Shown here: one piece after another, positions 51,322-61,032 of the stretch | Layout of the letters: every line of letters starts with the position of its first letter | Numbering within the stretch: position 1 is the first letter of the stretch | Source: GCA-2725625 sp964574215 | GTDB taxonomy: Bacteria; Pseudomonadota; Alphaproteobacteria; Rhodospirillales; UBA2165 | Length of the DNA: 64,000 nt | NCBI GenBank assembly: GCA_964574215.1 | Contig: CAZNLR010000010.1 | Location: forward strand, 44,376 to 108,375 | Direction: 5' to 3' | Made by a program: the position numbers and the translations under genes | Notes under the pieces: generated by a model | Database searches by the model: none | The model's input: the letters and a program-made list of their open reading frames with translations, nothing else | Told to the model about the DNA's origin: nothing

Positions 51322-52410
51322 ATGAACGCACCAATGCCGCGCCCGAGCATTCTCGACATCATGCCCTATAAGGGGGGTGACGGGACCTTGCCGGGCTTTG
51401 AGGATACCATCAGGCTGGCGTCTAACGAGGGTGCGCTTGGGCCTAGCCCCAAAGTTATCGACGTCCTTAACAATTCGAATTTAGAGCTACACCGCTATCC
51501 CGATGGCGGCGCCACCCTGCTGAGGGAGGGCATCGGCCAGCATTTCGATCTTGATCCCGAACGCATCGTTTGCGGCTCGGGGTCGGAGCAGTTGATCTCG
51601 GCCATCTGCCGCGCCTATGCGGGACCGGGAGACGAAGTGCTGTTCAGCGAGCACGCTTTCGTCTGGTATGGGATCGTCGCCAAGTCTGTCGGCGCTGCGC
51701 CGGTGAAGGCGCCGGAACCCAATCTCTACGCCGACGTCGATGCTCTGCTGTCTAATGTCACCGACAAGACCAAAATCGTCTTTCTGGCCAATCCCAATAA
51801 TCCGACGGGCACGGCCATTTCCGCCCACGAGTTGAAACGCCTCCATGCCGGGTTGCGGGACGATATCCTGCTGGTGATTGATTCCGCCTACGCCGAGTTC
51901 ATCGAATGGACCGACTATACGGCGGGCGCCGATCTGGTGGATGCGGCCCAGAACGTCATCATGACCCGCACCTTTTCCAAGCTTTACGCCCTGAGTGCGC
52001 TCCGCATCGGCTGGGCCTACGGCACACCGGAGATGATCGACACCATCAACCGGGTGCGCTCGCCCTTCAACGTCAACACGGCGGCCCAGGTGGCCGGTCT
52101 GACGGCGCTGGAGGACAAGGAGCATAACGAGAAAACCCGCACCCATACCAAACGCTGGCGCACCTGCCTGACCCATGTCATGCGGGAACTGGGCTACGAG
52201 GTGCCCGACAGTCTGGGCAATTTCATCCTGATTCGCTTCCCCGACGAGCCCGGCAAAACCGCCCAGGACGCAGACGCTTTTTTGCGCGATAAGGGCATCA
52301 TCACCCGCGGCCAGGCCCCCGTCGGCCTCCCCGATTGCCTGCGCATCAGCATCGGCACCGAACCCGAAATGCGCGCCACCATGGACGCCATGAAGGAATT
52401 TGTGGGATAG
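51322..52410 (+). CDS. hisC: Histidinol-phosphate/aromatic aminotransferase (HisC type)
   Basis: A 362-residue fold-type I aminotransferase. The PLP lysine is Lys220 in TFSKLYAL, the phosphate Arg is in ALRIGWAYG, and LANPNNPTG is the conserved cofactor segment. HisC-type enzymes act on histidinol phosphate and often on aromatic amino acids; next to an indolepyruvate oxidoreductase the latter (tryptophan or phenylalanine to 2-oxoacid) is likely. The frame is open from 51,259 inside the terminator, but the ATG at 51,322 with GGGAGGG upstream is the fitting start. Confidence 0.88.
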   Translation: MNAPMPRPSILDIMPYKGGDGTLPGFEDTIRLASNEGALGPSPKVIDVLNNSNLELHRYPDGGATLLREGIGQHFDLDPERIVCGSGSEQLISAICRAYAGPGDEVLFSEHAFVWYGIVAKSVGAAPVKAPEPNLYADVDALLSNVTDKTKIVFLANPNNPTGTAISAHELKRLHAGLRDDILLVIDSAYAEFIEWTDYTAGADLVDAAQNVIMTRTFSKLYALSALRIGWAYGTPEMIDTINRVRSPFNVNTAAQVAGLTALEDKEHNEKTRTHTKRWRTCLTHVMRELGYEVPDSLGNFILIRFPDEPGKTAQDADAFLRDKGIITRGQAPVGLPDCLRISIGTEPEMRATMDAMKEFVG

Positions 52411-52510
52411 GGGGGCATCGCAAGTCGATCAATGTCTTAACGTTATCAAATTTGTACGATTAACGTCGAAACGAATTTCTTTCGGAAGTATCGGATTCAG
52501 GGAGGTAACA

Positions 52511-53896
52511 ATGGCAGAAGCAGCAGTAGGAACCAAACGCCAACCGCATCAAACTTGGTCAAACTGGCCGACTTTTATTTTGGCAGTTGCCGGTTCCGCC
52601 GTCGGGCTCGGCAATATCTGGAAATTTCCTTATATAGCTGGAGAAAACGGAGGTGGTGCATTTGTTATCGTCTACTTAATCTGCATTGCTGCCGTCGGTT
52701 TGCCGGTGATGATATCGGAGATCATGTTGGGTCGGCGTGGCCGGCTTAGCCCGGTCAATTCAATGATTGAACTGGCCAAGGAATCAAATCAATCACATCG
52801 ATGGGGACTGCTCGGCGTGATGATGATGCTCGCCGCGTTTCTGATCCTATCCTTTTACAGCGTCATCGCCGGTTGGGCGATTCCCTATATCGGTCATTCG
52901 ATAACAGGCGCATTCAATGGCGCCACCCCGGATCAGGTCGGCGGTATTTTTGGTGGCCTGCTTGCCTCACCCGGTAAGTTGCTGTTGTGGCACACCGTCT
53001 TTATGGTGTTGACGGTCGGTGTTTCGGCGAGCGGTGTCAAAGGCGGCATCGAGCGTGCCGTGACCGTCCTTATGCCGGCTCTGTTCTTCCTTCTTGCCGG
53101 ATTAATCATTTACAACCTGGTGGTCGATACCAGCAGCTTCAGTAAGGCTCTCGGCTTTCTGTTCAATCCAGACTTCTCCAAACTTACGTCCGAGGCCATC
53201 CTGACGGCGATCGGCCATGCGTTTTTCACCCTAAGTATCGCTGGCGGGGCCGTGTTCGCTTACGGATCATACCTTGACAGCAAATCATCGATTGCCACCA
53301 CATCTTTTGCCATCGTCATCGTCGACACGCTGGTTGCCTTGATGGCCGGTTTGGCGATTTTCCCAATTGTCTTCGCCTATGGCATGGAGCCGGGCTCGGG
53401 GCCGGGGCTCGTATTCGTGACCCTACCGATAGCCTTCGGGAAAATGCCGGGTGGCCAAATCGTCGGCCTCTTGTTCTTCGTTATGCTTGTCGTCGCGGCC
53501 TGGACCTCAAGCATTTCGATGTTGGAGGCGATTGTCGAATGGCTGCAGGAGCGCGGTATGGGCCGCGCCAAGGCCTCGGCAAGTGTTGCCGGGAGTGCTT
53601 GGCTGCTCGGCCTCACGACCGTGCTGTCACTCAACGAATGGAAAGGGTTTCACCCGCTTGGCTTCATTGAACGTTTCGAAGGTAAGACGCTTTTCGACCT
53701 CTATGACTTTCTCACTGCAAACATCATGTTACCGCTGGGCGCACTGCTGATGGCTGTTTTCGCCGGCTGGATTATGACGCAGAAAGAGACCGAGGACGAA
53801 CTGGCGATGACATCGGGCTATGGCCTTTGGCGCGTCCTGATCCGCTACGTGGCCCCGATTGGAATAGGCGTTATTTTCCTATCCAACCTAGGTTAA
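52511..53896 (+). CDS. Sodium-dependent transporter of the neurotransmitter:sodium symporter (NSS/SNF) family
   Basis: A 461-residue protein with about 11-12 membrane helices. The first helix carries VAGSAVGLGNIWKFPYIAGE, the sodium- and substrate-site segment of LeuT-like proteins. The frame is open from 52,400, but the ATG at 52,511 after GGAGGT is preferred. Bacterial relatives such as TnaT carry tryptophan or other aromatic amino acids, in keeping with the adjacent genes. It ends 58 nt before the convergent TetR gene. Confidence 0.92.
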   Translation: MAEAAVGTKRQPHQTWSNWPTFILAVAGSAVGLGNIWKFPYIAGENGGGAFVIVYLICIAAVGLPVMISEIMLGRRGRLSPVNSMIELAKESNQSHRWGLLGVMMMLAAFLILSFYSVIAGWAIPYIGHSITGAFNGATPDQVGGIFGGLLASPGKLLLWHTVFMVLTVGVSASGVKGGIERAVTVLMPALFFLLAGLIIYNLVVDTSSFSKALGFLFNPDFSKLTSEAILTAIGHAFFTLSIAGGAVFAYGSYLDSKSSIATTSFAIVIVDTLVALMAGLAIFPIVFAYGMEPGSGPGLVFVTLPIAFGKMPGGQIVGLLFFVMLVVAAWTSSISMLEAIVEWLQERGMGRAKASASVAGSAWLLGLTTVLSLNEWKGFHPLGFIERFEGKTLFDLYDFLTANIMLPLGALLMAVFAGWIMTQKETEDELAMTSGYGLWRVLIRYVAPIGIGVIFLSNLG

Positions 53897-53954
53897 ACGC
53901 GGAGCGGATTTACGCCAACAAACAGAAGCCAAACCGTCGGCACGAATTCTGTGA

Positions 53955-54587
53955 TCACTCAGCCGCCGTTTCTTCCGCTGAAAATCCCGGCAGGACAGCT
54001 TCCAGGTCGGCAGAGCCCGGGGCAGCGATGCCGGTTGACGTCATGGTGAAGTAGTTTTCGATGATTTCGTCGATGGTGACTTCGCCTGAAGGGTCGAACC
54101 AGCGGGACAGCCAGTTGCACATGCCGAGCAACCCGAAGGCAATGACCTTAGCGTTGAGCTCGGGATTGAATTCTCCGTTCTCCTGGCCCTGGCTGATAAT
54201 ATCTTCCCAGATTTCTCCGTATTCCGCCCAATGGGCCTGGAGTTCCTTGGATTTTTCATTGTTTTCGAAGAAATGGTGCTCCCGCAGCGCCACGGTCATC
54301 TCCAAATAACCCGGCGTAAAGCTGTCCAGGTGATTGCGGATGGCCTCGTGGAGCTTTTCGGAACTTTTCATGTTGGTGCGGTTGATGTTGCGGATGCCGG
54401 TCAGGAGGGCGCGGCTCGACGGCATCAATACCTCGAGCAAAATGTCGGGACGGCTCTTGAAATAGTAATAGATGGCCTCCCGCTTGACGCCGACGGCGCT
54501 GGCGATGTCCTCAATGGATGTATTCGAGACCCCTTGGCTCTCGAACAGCTCCGCAGCGCGTCTTAAAATTTCCGTCCGCCGGTCCAA
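53955..54587 (-). CDS. TetR/AcrR family transcriptional regulator
   Basis: A 210-residue regulator with HTH segment EILRRAAELFESQGVSNTS followed by IEDIASAVGVKREAIYYYF. The C-terminal part is of the TetR_C type with an acyl- or aryl-CoA binding look. It is divergent from the MaoC operon, and a perfect 20-bp palindrome lies between the two starts, which makes it a good candidate repressor of that operon and itself. Ligand may be a CoA ester. The ATG at 54,587 begins MDRRTEILRR. Confidence 0.9.
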   Translation of the reverse strand: MDRRTEILRRAAELFESQGVSNTSIEDIASAVGVKREAIYYYFKSRPDILLEVLMPSSRALLTGIRNINRTNMKSSEKLHEAIRNHLDSFTPGYLEMTVALREHHFFENNEKSKELQAHWAEYGEIWEDIISQGQENGEFNPELNAKVIAFGLLGMCNWLSRWFDPSGEVTIDEIIENYFTMTSTGIAAPGSADLEAVLPGFSAEETAAE

Positions 54588-54633
54588 CTGAAAATTCTCT
54601 CATATTCGATTTCGATTGAGTCTTTATACACTA

Positions 54634-54653
54634 ATTTTACAGTACTGTAAAAT
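54634..54653. promoter_or_regulatory. Perfect 20-bp palindrome ATTTTACAGTACTGTAAAAT, TetR operator candidate
   Basis: ATTTTACAGT and its exact complement ACTGTAAAAT are joined without a spacer, in the 201-nt gap between the TetR gene (47 nt away) and the MaoC operon (135 nt away). TetR-family sites are of this length and symmetry. Confidence 0.75.
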
Positions 54654-54788
54654 TTTTGTTTACATATTTTTGAATCTCGGATACCTTACCCTCAACGCCA
54701 TTTGAGTGTTAAACGAAAAAGCGCAAATTTTTCCGTTATTTAAGTGGGAAAACACCGCACATTAGGGGCCAGAGAGAGGTTAAGAATC

Positions 54789-55232
54789 ATGGCATTCGAG
54801 GAATATAAGGGCAAAGTATTTGATCCTGTTTCACTGGAAGTGGAAAAAGGGCGGATCAAGCTGTTCGCCAAGGCTATCGGCGAGGAAAACCCCATTTATA
54901 CTGATGAGGAAGCGGCGAAATCCGCGGGTTACAGGGGTATTCCCATGCCGCCCACCATGCCCTTCGCGGCCATCATGGATCACGAATTATCCTTTAATAT
55001 GCTCAAGGACATGGGGGTCAACCTGTTGAAGGCCATGCATGCGGAGCAGGGCTATACCTATCACGGTGAAATCTGCGCCGGTGACGTCCTTACGGGCAGT
55101 AAAAAAATCACCGATGTATACGACAAAAAGGACGGCGCCTTGCAGTTCATCGTAACCGAAATGCCTTTGAACAATCAGAACGGCGATCATGTGTGCGATT
55201 TACACACTGTAGTAGTCGTCAGAAACGGTTGA
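54789..55232 (+). CDS. MaoC-like dehydratase subunit (FAS1-type N-terminal hotdog)
   Basis: A 147-residue hotdog protein of the MaoC N-terminal (FAS1 dehydratase) kind, with FAKAIGEENPIYTDEEAAKS and GIPMPPTMPFAA. Such short subunits lack the catalytic Asp/His and pair with an active MaoC partner. The next gene, 15 nt on, is that partner. The ATG at 54,789 (MAFEEYKGKV) is preferred to the upstream frame opening, with an AGAGAGG site. Likely one half of an R-specific enoyl-CoA hydratase. Confidence 0.88.
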   Translation: MAFEEYKGKVFDPVSLEVEKGRIKLFAKAIGEENPIYTDEEAAKSAGYRGIPMPPTMPFAAIMDHELSFNMLKDMGVNLLKAMHAEQGYTYHGEICAGDVLTGSKKITDVYDKKDGALQFIVTEMPLNNQNGDHVCDLHTVVVVRNG

Positions 55233-55246
55233 GGGGGAGAGAGATA

Positions 55247-55672
55247 ATGTCTGATACAGTTTCCTACGGTTCCGTCAATGTCGGCGACGAAATTCCCGCT
55301 CTGACCAAAGATCCTATCAATCGGGTGCAGCTGGCGCTGTTCGCCGGCGCCTCCGGCGACCACAACTCCATTCACCTGGACGAGGAACAGGCCAAGGCCG
55401 GCGGACTTCCCGGGGTTATCGCCCACGGTATGCTGGGCATGGGCTTTCTGGGCCAGTTGTTGACCGACTGGGTGCCCAACAGCGCCATTCGCGGTCTCAA
55501 CGCCCGGTTTACCTCCATGGCTTTTCCCGGCGACGTGATTACCTGCCGTGGCAAGATCACCGACAAGAAGGTGGTCGACGGTGAAAATATCGTCGATTTG
55601 GAAATTTCCGCCGAGAACGAAAAGGGCGACAAAACCCATGTGGGAACGGCGAGCGTCGCTCTGCCGGATTAG
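55247..55672 (+). CDS. MaoC family enoyl-CoA hydratase, catalytic subunit
   Basis: A 141-residue hotdog protein. The hydratase motif is FAGASGDHNSIHLDEEQAK, holding the catalytic Asp and His, followed by GLPGVIAHGMLGMGF. It adds water to a trans-2-enoyl-CoA to give an R-3-hydroxyacyl-CoA, presumably as heterodimer with the preceding subunit, as in ChsH1-ChsH2. GGGGGAGAGAG precedes the ATG at 55,247. Confidence 0.9.
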   Translation: MSDTVSYGSVNVGDEIPALTKDPINRVQLALFAGASGDHNSIHLDEEQAKAGGLPGVIAHGMLGMGFLGQLLTDWVPNSAIRGLNARFTSMAFPGDVITCRGKITDKKVVDGENIVDLEISAENEKGDKTHVGTASVALPD

Positions 55673-55718
55673 TCCGACTACTTTTTAACGCATTGAGGAA
55701 TTCGCAAAGAGGGTCCTG

Positions 55719-57230
55719 ATGGACATATCGAATTGGATAGACCGGCATGCTGGATTTACGCCCGATAAAACCGCTATTTGGTTTGAAGGCGAAGATATCA
55801 GTTATGCCGCCATGGCGGACAGGGTCGGCAAGCGGGCGGCCATGCTGGCCGGTCTCGGGGTCAAGAAAGGCGACCGGGTCGCTTACCTCGGGTTCAATTC
55901 GGCCGAATTCCTGATCATGCTTTTTTCGTGCGCCCGGCTGGGCGCCATGATTGTGCCCATGAATTGGCGCCTTACGCCGGCGGAGCATCTGCCGCAAATC
56001 AAAGACTGTGCGCCGCAAGTGCTTTTCGTCGAGCCGCAACATATCGATAACGTCGATTCCATCCGGGACGATTTAGCCGTGCCTCACTATGTCGCCATGG
56101 AAGAGGCGGGTGACGGCTGGGAACGTTTTTCCGAACTCTCGGAGGCCGCGAGCGACGGGATTTTTGAGTCCCAGGGCGCGACTCTCACTGATCCGGTGCT
56201 GATCTGTTATACCTCCGGATCGACGGGTGAGCCCAAGGGCGTCGTCTTGACCCAGGAAGCGCTGCTGTTCAACGCCATCAACAGCCTGCACGCCCATGAC
56301 ATGGTTAATGAGGATATCATCCTCACCAATTTGCCATTGTTTCATGTGGGTGGGCTCAACATCATGACCACGCCCGGCTTTCATATCGGCGCTTCCATTA
56401 TTTTGCAGCCCCAGTTCGATCCCGACGCCGCCTTTGACGCCATCGAACAACACAAATGTTCGCTGGCGATTTTCGTGCCGGCCATCATGGCCGTGGCCGT
56501 CAATCATCCCCGCTGGGGAAAGGCCGACCTGTCGACCCTGCGCATGATCGACACCGGCTCCACCTTCGTTGCCGACAAGCTGGTGCGGTCATTCCACGAA
56601 CGCGATATACCGGTCGGCGCGATTTACGGTCTGACCGAGACCTGTCCGGTCGCCGTTTACCTGACCCGCCAGGACGCGGCCCGGAAGGTGGGCTCCACCG
56701 GCAAAGTGGCGCTGCATAACGACATGCGAATCATCGATGCCGACGGCAACGATGTGGAGCCAGGCGTTAGCGGTGAAATCCTGCTGCGGGGCCCCAACGT
56801 CACGAAAGAATACTGGAACAAGCCCGACATCACCGCCCAGGCCATCCGGGATGGCTGGTTTTATACCGGCGATATGGGGTATCAGGACGAAGACGGTTTC
56901 CTGTTCGTCAACGACCGCAAGAAAGACATGATCATTTCCGGCGGTGAAAACATCTATCCCGGCGAGTTGGAAAATATTCTGGCTGAATGCCCGGACCTGG
57001 CCGAAGCGGCCGTGGTCGGCAAGGCCGACGACAAATGGGGTGAAGTTCCCATCGTGGTCGCCGTCGCCAAGGACCCGGCAAAAACCAAAGATTCGGACGT
57101 GCTTTCTCTCTTCGATGGGAAGCTGGCGCGGTATAAATTGCCCAAGGGCGTGATGTTCGTGGAGGCTTTGCCCCGCAACGCCATGGGAAAAATCCTCAAA
57201 AACGAAATAAGAGAAATGGTTAAGGAATAG
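55719..57230 (+). CDS. AMP-forming acyl-CoA synthetase (ANL superfamily)
   Basis: A 503-residue acyl- or aryl-CoA ligase. AMP-binding motifs are YTSGSTGEPKGVVLT near residue 165, YGLTETC near 306, and YTGDMGYQDEDGF near 385; the catalytic lysine lies in RNAMGKILKNEIR at the end. It activates a carboxylic acid with ATP and CoA in the cytoplasm. It is in the same operon as the MaoC pair, 46 nt on, with GAGGG before the ATG. The acid is unknown; short-chain, branched or aryl acids all fit. Confidence 0.92.
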   Translation: MDISNWIDRHAGFTPDKTAIWFEGEDISYAAMADRVGKRAAMLAGLGVKKGDRVAYLGFNSAEFLIMLFSCARLGAMIVPMNWRLTPAEHLPQIKDCAPQVLFVEPQHIDNVDSIRDDLAVPHYVAMEEAGDGWERFSELSEAASDGIFESQGATLTDPVLICYTSGSTGEPKGVVLTQEALLFNAINSLHAHDMVNEDIILTNLPLFHVGGLNIMTTPGFHIGASIILQPQFDPDAAFDAIEQHKCSLAIFVPAIMAVAVNHPRWGKADLSTLRMIDTGSTFVADKLVRSFHERDIPVGAIYGLTETCPVAVYLTRQDAARKVGSTGKVALHNDMRIIDADGNDVEPGVSGEILLRGPNVTKEYWNKPDITAQAIRDGWFYTGDMGYQDEDGFLFVNDRKKDMIISGGENIYPGELENILAECPDLAEAAVVGKADDKWGEVPIVVAVAKDPAKTKDSDVLSLFDGKLARYKLPKGVMFVEALPRNAMGKILKNEIREMVKE

Positions 57231-57238
57231 GCAAGCTC

Positions 57239-59353
57239 ATGGCTATGAAAATCGGCATCGATGTTGGCGGCACGTTTACTGACTTCTTCTTGGTCAGGGA
57301 AGGCGCAGCGCCGCAAATTCACAAGACCCTGTCGACCCCCAGCGATCCGTCGATCGCGGTGATCCAGGGGTTGAAGGATTTGGCGGCGACCATGGACCCG
57401 CCCATGACTCCTGAAGAGTTCGCCGGCGAATTGGATACCATTGTCCACGGCACCACCGTGACCACCAATGCCACCCTGACCCGGCGGGGCGCTAAATCGG
57501 CGCTGTTGACCACCAAGGGTCTCCGCGACGCCTTGGAAATGCGCCGGGGCATTCGCGAAGAGCAGTACAACAACCGCTACACCAACGTTGTTCCCCTGGT
57601 CGAACGCTATCTCAGGATTGGCGTCGGTGGCAGGCTCGACCGTAACGGCAACGAACTGGAACCCCTTAATCACGACGACATCAAGGAAGCCATCGAGCTG
57701 TACAAAAAAGAGGGTGTTGAGGCGGTTTCTATATGCTTCATGAACGCGTTCGCCAATCCGGCCCACGAACAGGCAGCGGCGGAAATCCTGCGCGCCGAGA
57801 TGCCGGATGTCTATTTGACGGTTTCGACCGATTTGTTGCCTTCCATCCGTTTCTACGAAAGGGTATCGACGACGGCGCTCAACACCTATGTGGGGCCGAT
57901 CCTTCGCCACTATCTGGGGCAACTGAAAACCCGGCTTTCTGATATCGGCTTCGATGGAATTTTGACCATCATGCAGTCCAACGGCGGCGTTATGTCGCCG
58001 GAAATTGCCGTACGCAATCCGGCTCAGACCCTGCTGTCCGGTCCGGCAGGCGGACCCGGCGCCGGTTTGATCTACGCCCAGGCCCACGATCAGAACAAAT
58101 GCCTGACTGTCGATATGGGCGGCACCAGCTTCGAGGCCTCCATGGCCGTCGACAGCCCCATCATGGTCAATGACGGCGACATCGACCGGCACCGCATCGC
58201 CCTGCCCATGCTGGGCATTCATACCATTGGGGCGGGCGGCGGTTCCATCGGCTGGATCGATGAAGGCGGCTTGTTGCGTATGGGTCCGCAAAGTGCGGGC
58301 GCAGATCCGGGGCCAGTAAGTTACCAAAAGGGCGGCAAACTGCCGGCCTGTACAGATGCCAATCTGGTGCTGGGCTATCTCAATCCGGGCTTTTTCGCCG
58401 GCGGAAAGATTGAGTTGGATATGGCAGCGGCGCGCAACGCCATTGAAGAACATATCGCCAAGCCCCTGGGCTTGACCATCGAAGAGGCAGCGGCCGGCAT
58501 GTACCGGATCGCCTGCAACAATATGGCTCAAGGTGTTCGGGAAATCACCATCAAGCGAGGTTTCGATCCCCGTGAGTTCCCTATGATCGTCGCCGGTGGC
58601 GCCGGTCCCATCCATTCCTGCCTAATTTGCAACGAACTGGAAATTCCTTTCCAGATCGTACCCCGGGAATCTTCAATTCTCTGTGCGGTCGGCATGCTGA
58701 TGGGCGATCTCAAGCATGATTTCGTCCGCACTTTTGTCTCGCCGCTGAAAACGGCCGATTGGGCCAAATTGGGCACCATCTTCGATGAGATGAACGCCGA
58801 AGGCGCCGCCATGCTGACGGAAGAGGGCATCCCTGAAGACAAGCATGAGTTTTTCATCAAATTCGATTGCCGCTATTTAAAGCAGTATCACGAAGTTTCC
58901 TTTGTCGTACCGCGGGAACATGTTGACAACGGCGACGACGAGGCAATTGTTCAAGCCTTTCACAAGGAACATAATCGACTTTACGGTTACTCTCTCGAGG
59001 AGCAAGATGTTGCCGTTGAAATAATAAATGTCCGTGTTCAGGCGGTTGGAACGACCGACAAGCCGAAGATCCAGGATTTGGAACGCGCCGACGACGATCC
59101 ATCAGCCGCACAGAAAGGTGAGCGTTCGGTTTATATTCCCGAAGACCAGGATTTCAGCACAATCCCCGTCTATGACGGTCACCAACTGAAATACGGCAAC
59201 AGAATACCCGGCCCCGCAATGATCGAAGAAGTGACGACGGCAATTTTCGTCTCATCTTCCTTTGACTGTGTAGTGGATAAATTCGGCTCCTTCGTCCTTT
59301 ACCAAAAAGGCCGCGAAGAATTGGTTGCCGATACTCTGAAAGGAGACAAATGA
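57239..59353 (+). CDS. hyuA: Hydantoinase/oxoprolinase family protein, HyuA-like subunit (ATP-dependent)
   Basis: A 704-residue protein of the ASKHA-fold HyuA family, which includes N-methylhydantoinase A, 5-oxoprolinase, acetone carboxylase beta and acetophenone carboxylase subunits. Motifs are IGIDVGGTFTDFFLV at the start, HGTTVTTNATLTRRG near residue 80, QSNGGVMSP near 245, and VDMGGTSFEAS near 290. It uses ATP to activate a carbonyl or bicarbonate. Its partner HyuB is next with an ATGATG overlap. A ligase upstream recalls the acetophenone carboxylase/benzoylacetate ligase pairing, but a small gamma subunit is absent. Confidence 0.88.
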   Translation: MAMKIGIDVGGTFTDFFLVREGAAPQIHKTLSTPSDPSIAVIQGLKDLAATMDPPMTPEEFAGELDTIVHGTTVTTNATLTRRGAKSALLTTKGLRDALEMRRGIREEQYNNRYTNVVPLVERYLRIGVGGRLDRNGNELEPLNHDDIKEAIELYKKEGVEAVSICFMNAFANPAHEQAAAEILRAEMPDVYLTVSTDLLPSIRFYERVSTTALNTYVGPILRHYLGQLKTRLSDIGFDGILTIMQSNGGVMSPEIAVRNPAQTLLSGPAGGPGAGLIYAQAHDQNKCLTVDMGGTSFEASMAVDSPIMVNDGDIDRHRIALPMLGIHTIGAGGGSIGWIDEGGLLRMGPQSAGADPGPVSYQKGGKLPACTDANLVLGYLNPGFFAGGKIELDMAAARNAIEEHIAKPLGLTIEEAAAGMYRIACNNMAQGVREITIKRGFDPREFPMIVAGGAGPIHSCLICNELEIPFQIVPRESSILCAVGMLMGDLKHDFVRTFVSPLKTADWAKLGTIFDEMNAEGAAMLTEEGIPEDKHEFFIKFDCRYLKQYHEVSFVVPREHVDNGDDEAIVQAFHKEHNRLYGYSLEEQDVAVEIINVRVQAVGTTDKPKIQDLERADDDPSAAQKGERSVYIPEDQDFSTIPVYDGHQLKYGNRIPGPAMIEEVTTAIFVSSSFDCVVDKFGSFVLYQKGREELVADTLKGDK

Positions 59354-61029
59354 TGACCAAGATAGATCCCATTCTGCTGTCGGTTTACGCCCGGTCGTTT
59401 AAATCCATGACCGACGAGATGAGTATCTCGGTTGAGAAAACCACTCGCTCTCCTATTCTTTGCGAAGCCAAAGACTTTGTTACCGGTCTCTATGACGGTC
59501 AGGGAAATATGCTGGAGCAGACGGAAAACCTGCCCATCCTGGCTTTCTCTCTGGCACCGGTCTGCAAATACATCATCGATTTTTTCGGTGACGACATTCA
59601 TGAAGGAGATGTGATCTTTCACAATGACGTCTTCTCCATGGGTAACCAGAACAACGACGTGGCCGTCTACAAGCCCATTTTCTTCGAAGGTGAGTTGGTT
59701 GCCTGGACGGCCGTCAAAGGTCATCAGGCCGATATCGGCGGCGCCGTTGCCGGCGGTTACAACCCCAATGCCACCGAGGTTTGGCAGGAGGCTCTCCGTA
59801 TCCCGCCGGTTAAAGTCTATGACAAGGGCAAAATCCGCCAGGATGTCTGGGATCTGATCTTCGCCAATGTCCGGCTCGATATCGTCGAGCATGACATGCG
59901 TGCCCAAATGGGTGCGACCATTGTGGGTGAGCGCCGTTTGCTTGATTTGCTCGAAAAATACGGCCTCGAAAGTTACAACAGTCACAAGCAGGCATTGTTC
60001 GATTCCACCCGTAAAATGATGGAAGCCGAAATTGCCAAAATTCCCAATGGCAATTATTACGGTGAAGGGTTCGTCTATTATGACGGACACCATCTGGGCA
60101 GCGAATTCACCATTCGCGTCGATATCGAGGTGAAGGACAAAAGTATTACCTTCGATTATTCGAAGACCGATGCCCAGACCGACGGCTTCGTCAACGGCAC
60201 CTATACGTCCAGCGCCTCGGCGACGATTTTGACACTGTTGCAGATGGTGAATCCGGACATTCCCCACAACGAAGGCATGGTCGATCCCATTGAGATCATC
60301 ATTCCGGAGGGAACGTTGCTCAATGCGTCCTATCCGAAGGCAACCACCTTTGGCAATCACATCTGTCCCCCCAATGCCGATGCCATTATGAAGGCGCTGG
60401 CGCCCGCCATTCCCGACCGCATCACTGCGGGCTGGAACCATCTCTTGTGTTCGCTGACGGCGGGCCTGGATGAAGATAAGGGCGAGAATTATGTCGATAT
60501 TTTCTTCCTGGGCCAGAAGGGCGGTTCCGGCGCAATGAAGGGCACCGATGGTTACGACCATATTGGTATGATCGACGCTTCGGGTGGTGTGTTGACACAG
60601 GACTATGAAATGTTCGAGCAGCAGACGCCGCACATTCTCAACCAGCACGAATATATCGTCGACTCCGCTGGTTCCGGCCAGTGGCGGGGCGGCATCGGCA
60701 CCGAAACCGAATACACCATTGGGTCGGATGATACCCAGTTCGTTACCTTCGGTGACGGCGATTTCATCCCGGCTTTCGGTCTGTTCGGCGGCGGCGACGC
60801 CAACTTGAACACCATCGAGTTGACCTTCCCGGACGGAGAGAAAAAGGTTCCCAACAACAAGGACCTCTGGACCGGCGTTCCCAAGGGCACCCGTTATTAC
60901 CAGGTTGCCGGCGGTGGCGGCGGTTACGGCGATCCCAAGCAACGGGACCGCGAAAAACTGGCTGCCGAAGTGCGCGACGGATTGATTTCCGAAGATGCCG
61001 CCCGCGACGTCTACGGATTGGACGGCTGA
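59350..61029 (+). CDS. hyuB: Hydantoinase B/oxoprolinase family protein, HyuB-like subunit
   Basis: A 559-residue HyuB-family protein. Typical features are the start DPILLSVYARSFKSMTDEM, then FHNDVFSMGNQNNDVAV near residue 95, and near the C terminus DGYDHIGMIDASGGV, WRGGIGTETEYTIG and VAGGGGGYGDPKQRD. With HyuA it forms an ATP-dependent amidohydrolase or carboxylase. Start 59,350 overlaps the hyuA stop, and an ATG at 59,353 is possible. It is followed in 3 nt by the acyl-CoA dehydrogenase gene. Confidence 0.9.
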   Translation: MMTKIDPILLSVYARSFKSMTDEMSISVEKTTRSPILCEAKDFVTGLYDGQGNMLEQTENLPILAFSLAPVCKYIIDFFGDDIHEGDVIFHNDVFSMGNQNNDVAVYKPIFFEGELVAWTAVKGHQADIGGAVAGGYNPNATEVWQEALRIPPVKVYDKGKIRQDVWDLIFANVRLDIVEHDMRAQMGATIVGERRLLDLLEKYGLESYNSHKQALFDSTRKMMEAEIAKIPNGNYYGEGFVYYDGHHLGSEFTIRVDIEVKDKSITFDYSKTDAQTDGFVNGTYTSSASATILTLLQMVNPDIPHNEGMVDPIEIIIPEGTLLNASYPKATTFGNHICPPNADAIMKALAPAIPDRITAGWNHLLCSLTAGLDEDKGENYVDIFFLGQKGGSGAMKGTDGYDHIGMIDASGGVLTQDYEMFEQQTPHILNQHEYIVDSAGSGQWRGGIGTETEYTIGSDDTQFVTFGDGDFIPAFGLFGGGDANLNTIELTFPDGEKKVPNNKDLWTGVPKGTRYYQVAGGGGGYGDPKQRDREKLAAEVRDGLISEDAARDVYGLDG

Positions 61030-61032
61030 TCC

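Noticed and set aside
56954..58615. 553-codon minus-strand open frame opposite the ligase and hyuA
   Set aside because: Antisense shadow of two genes with clear catalytic motifs; no ribosome site or family features.
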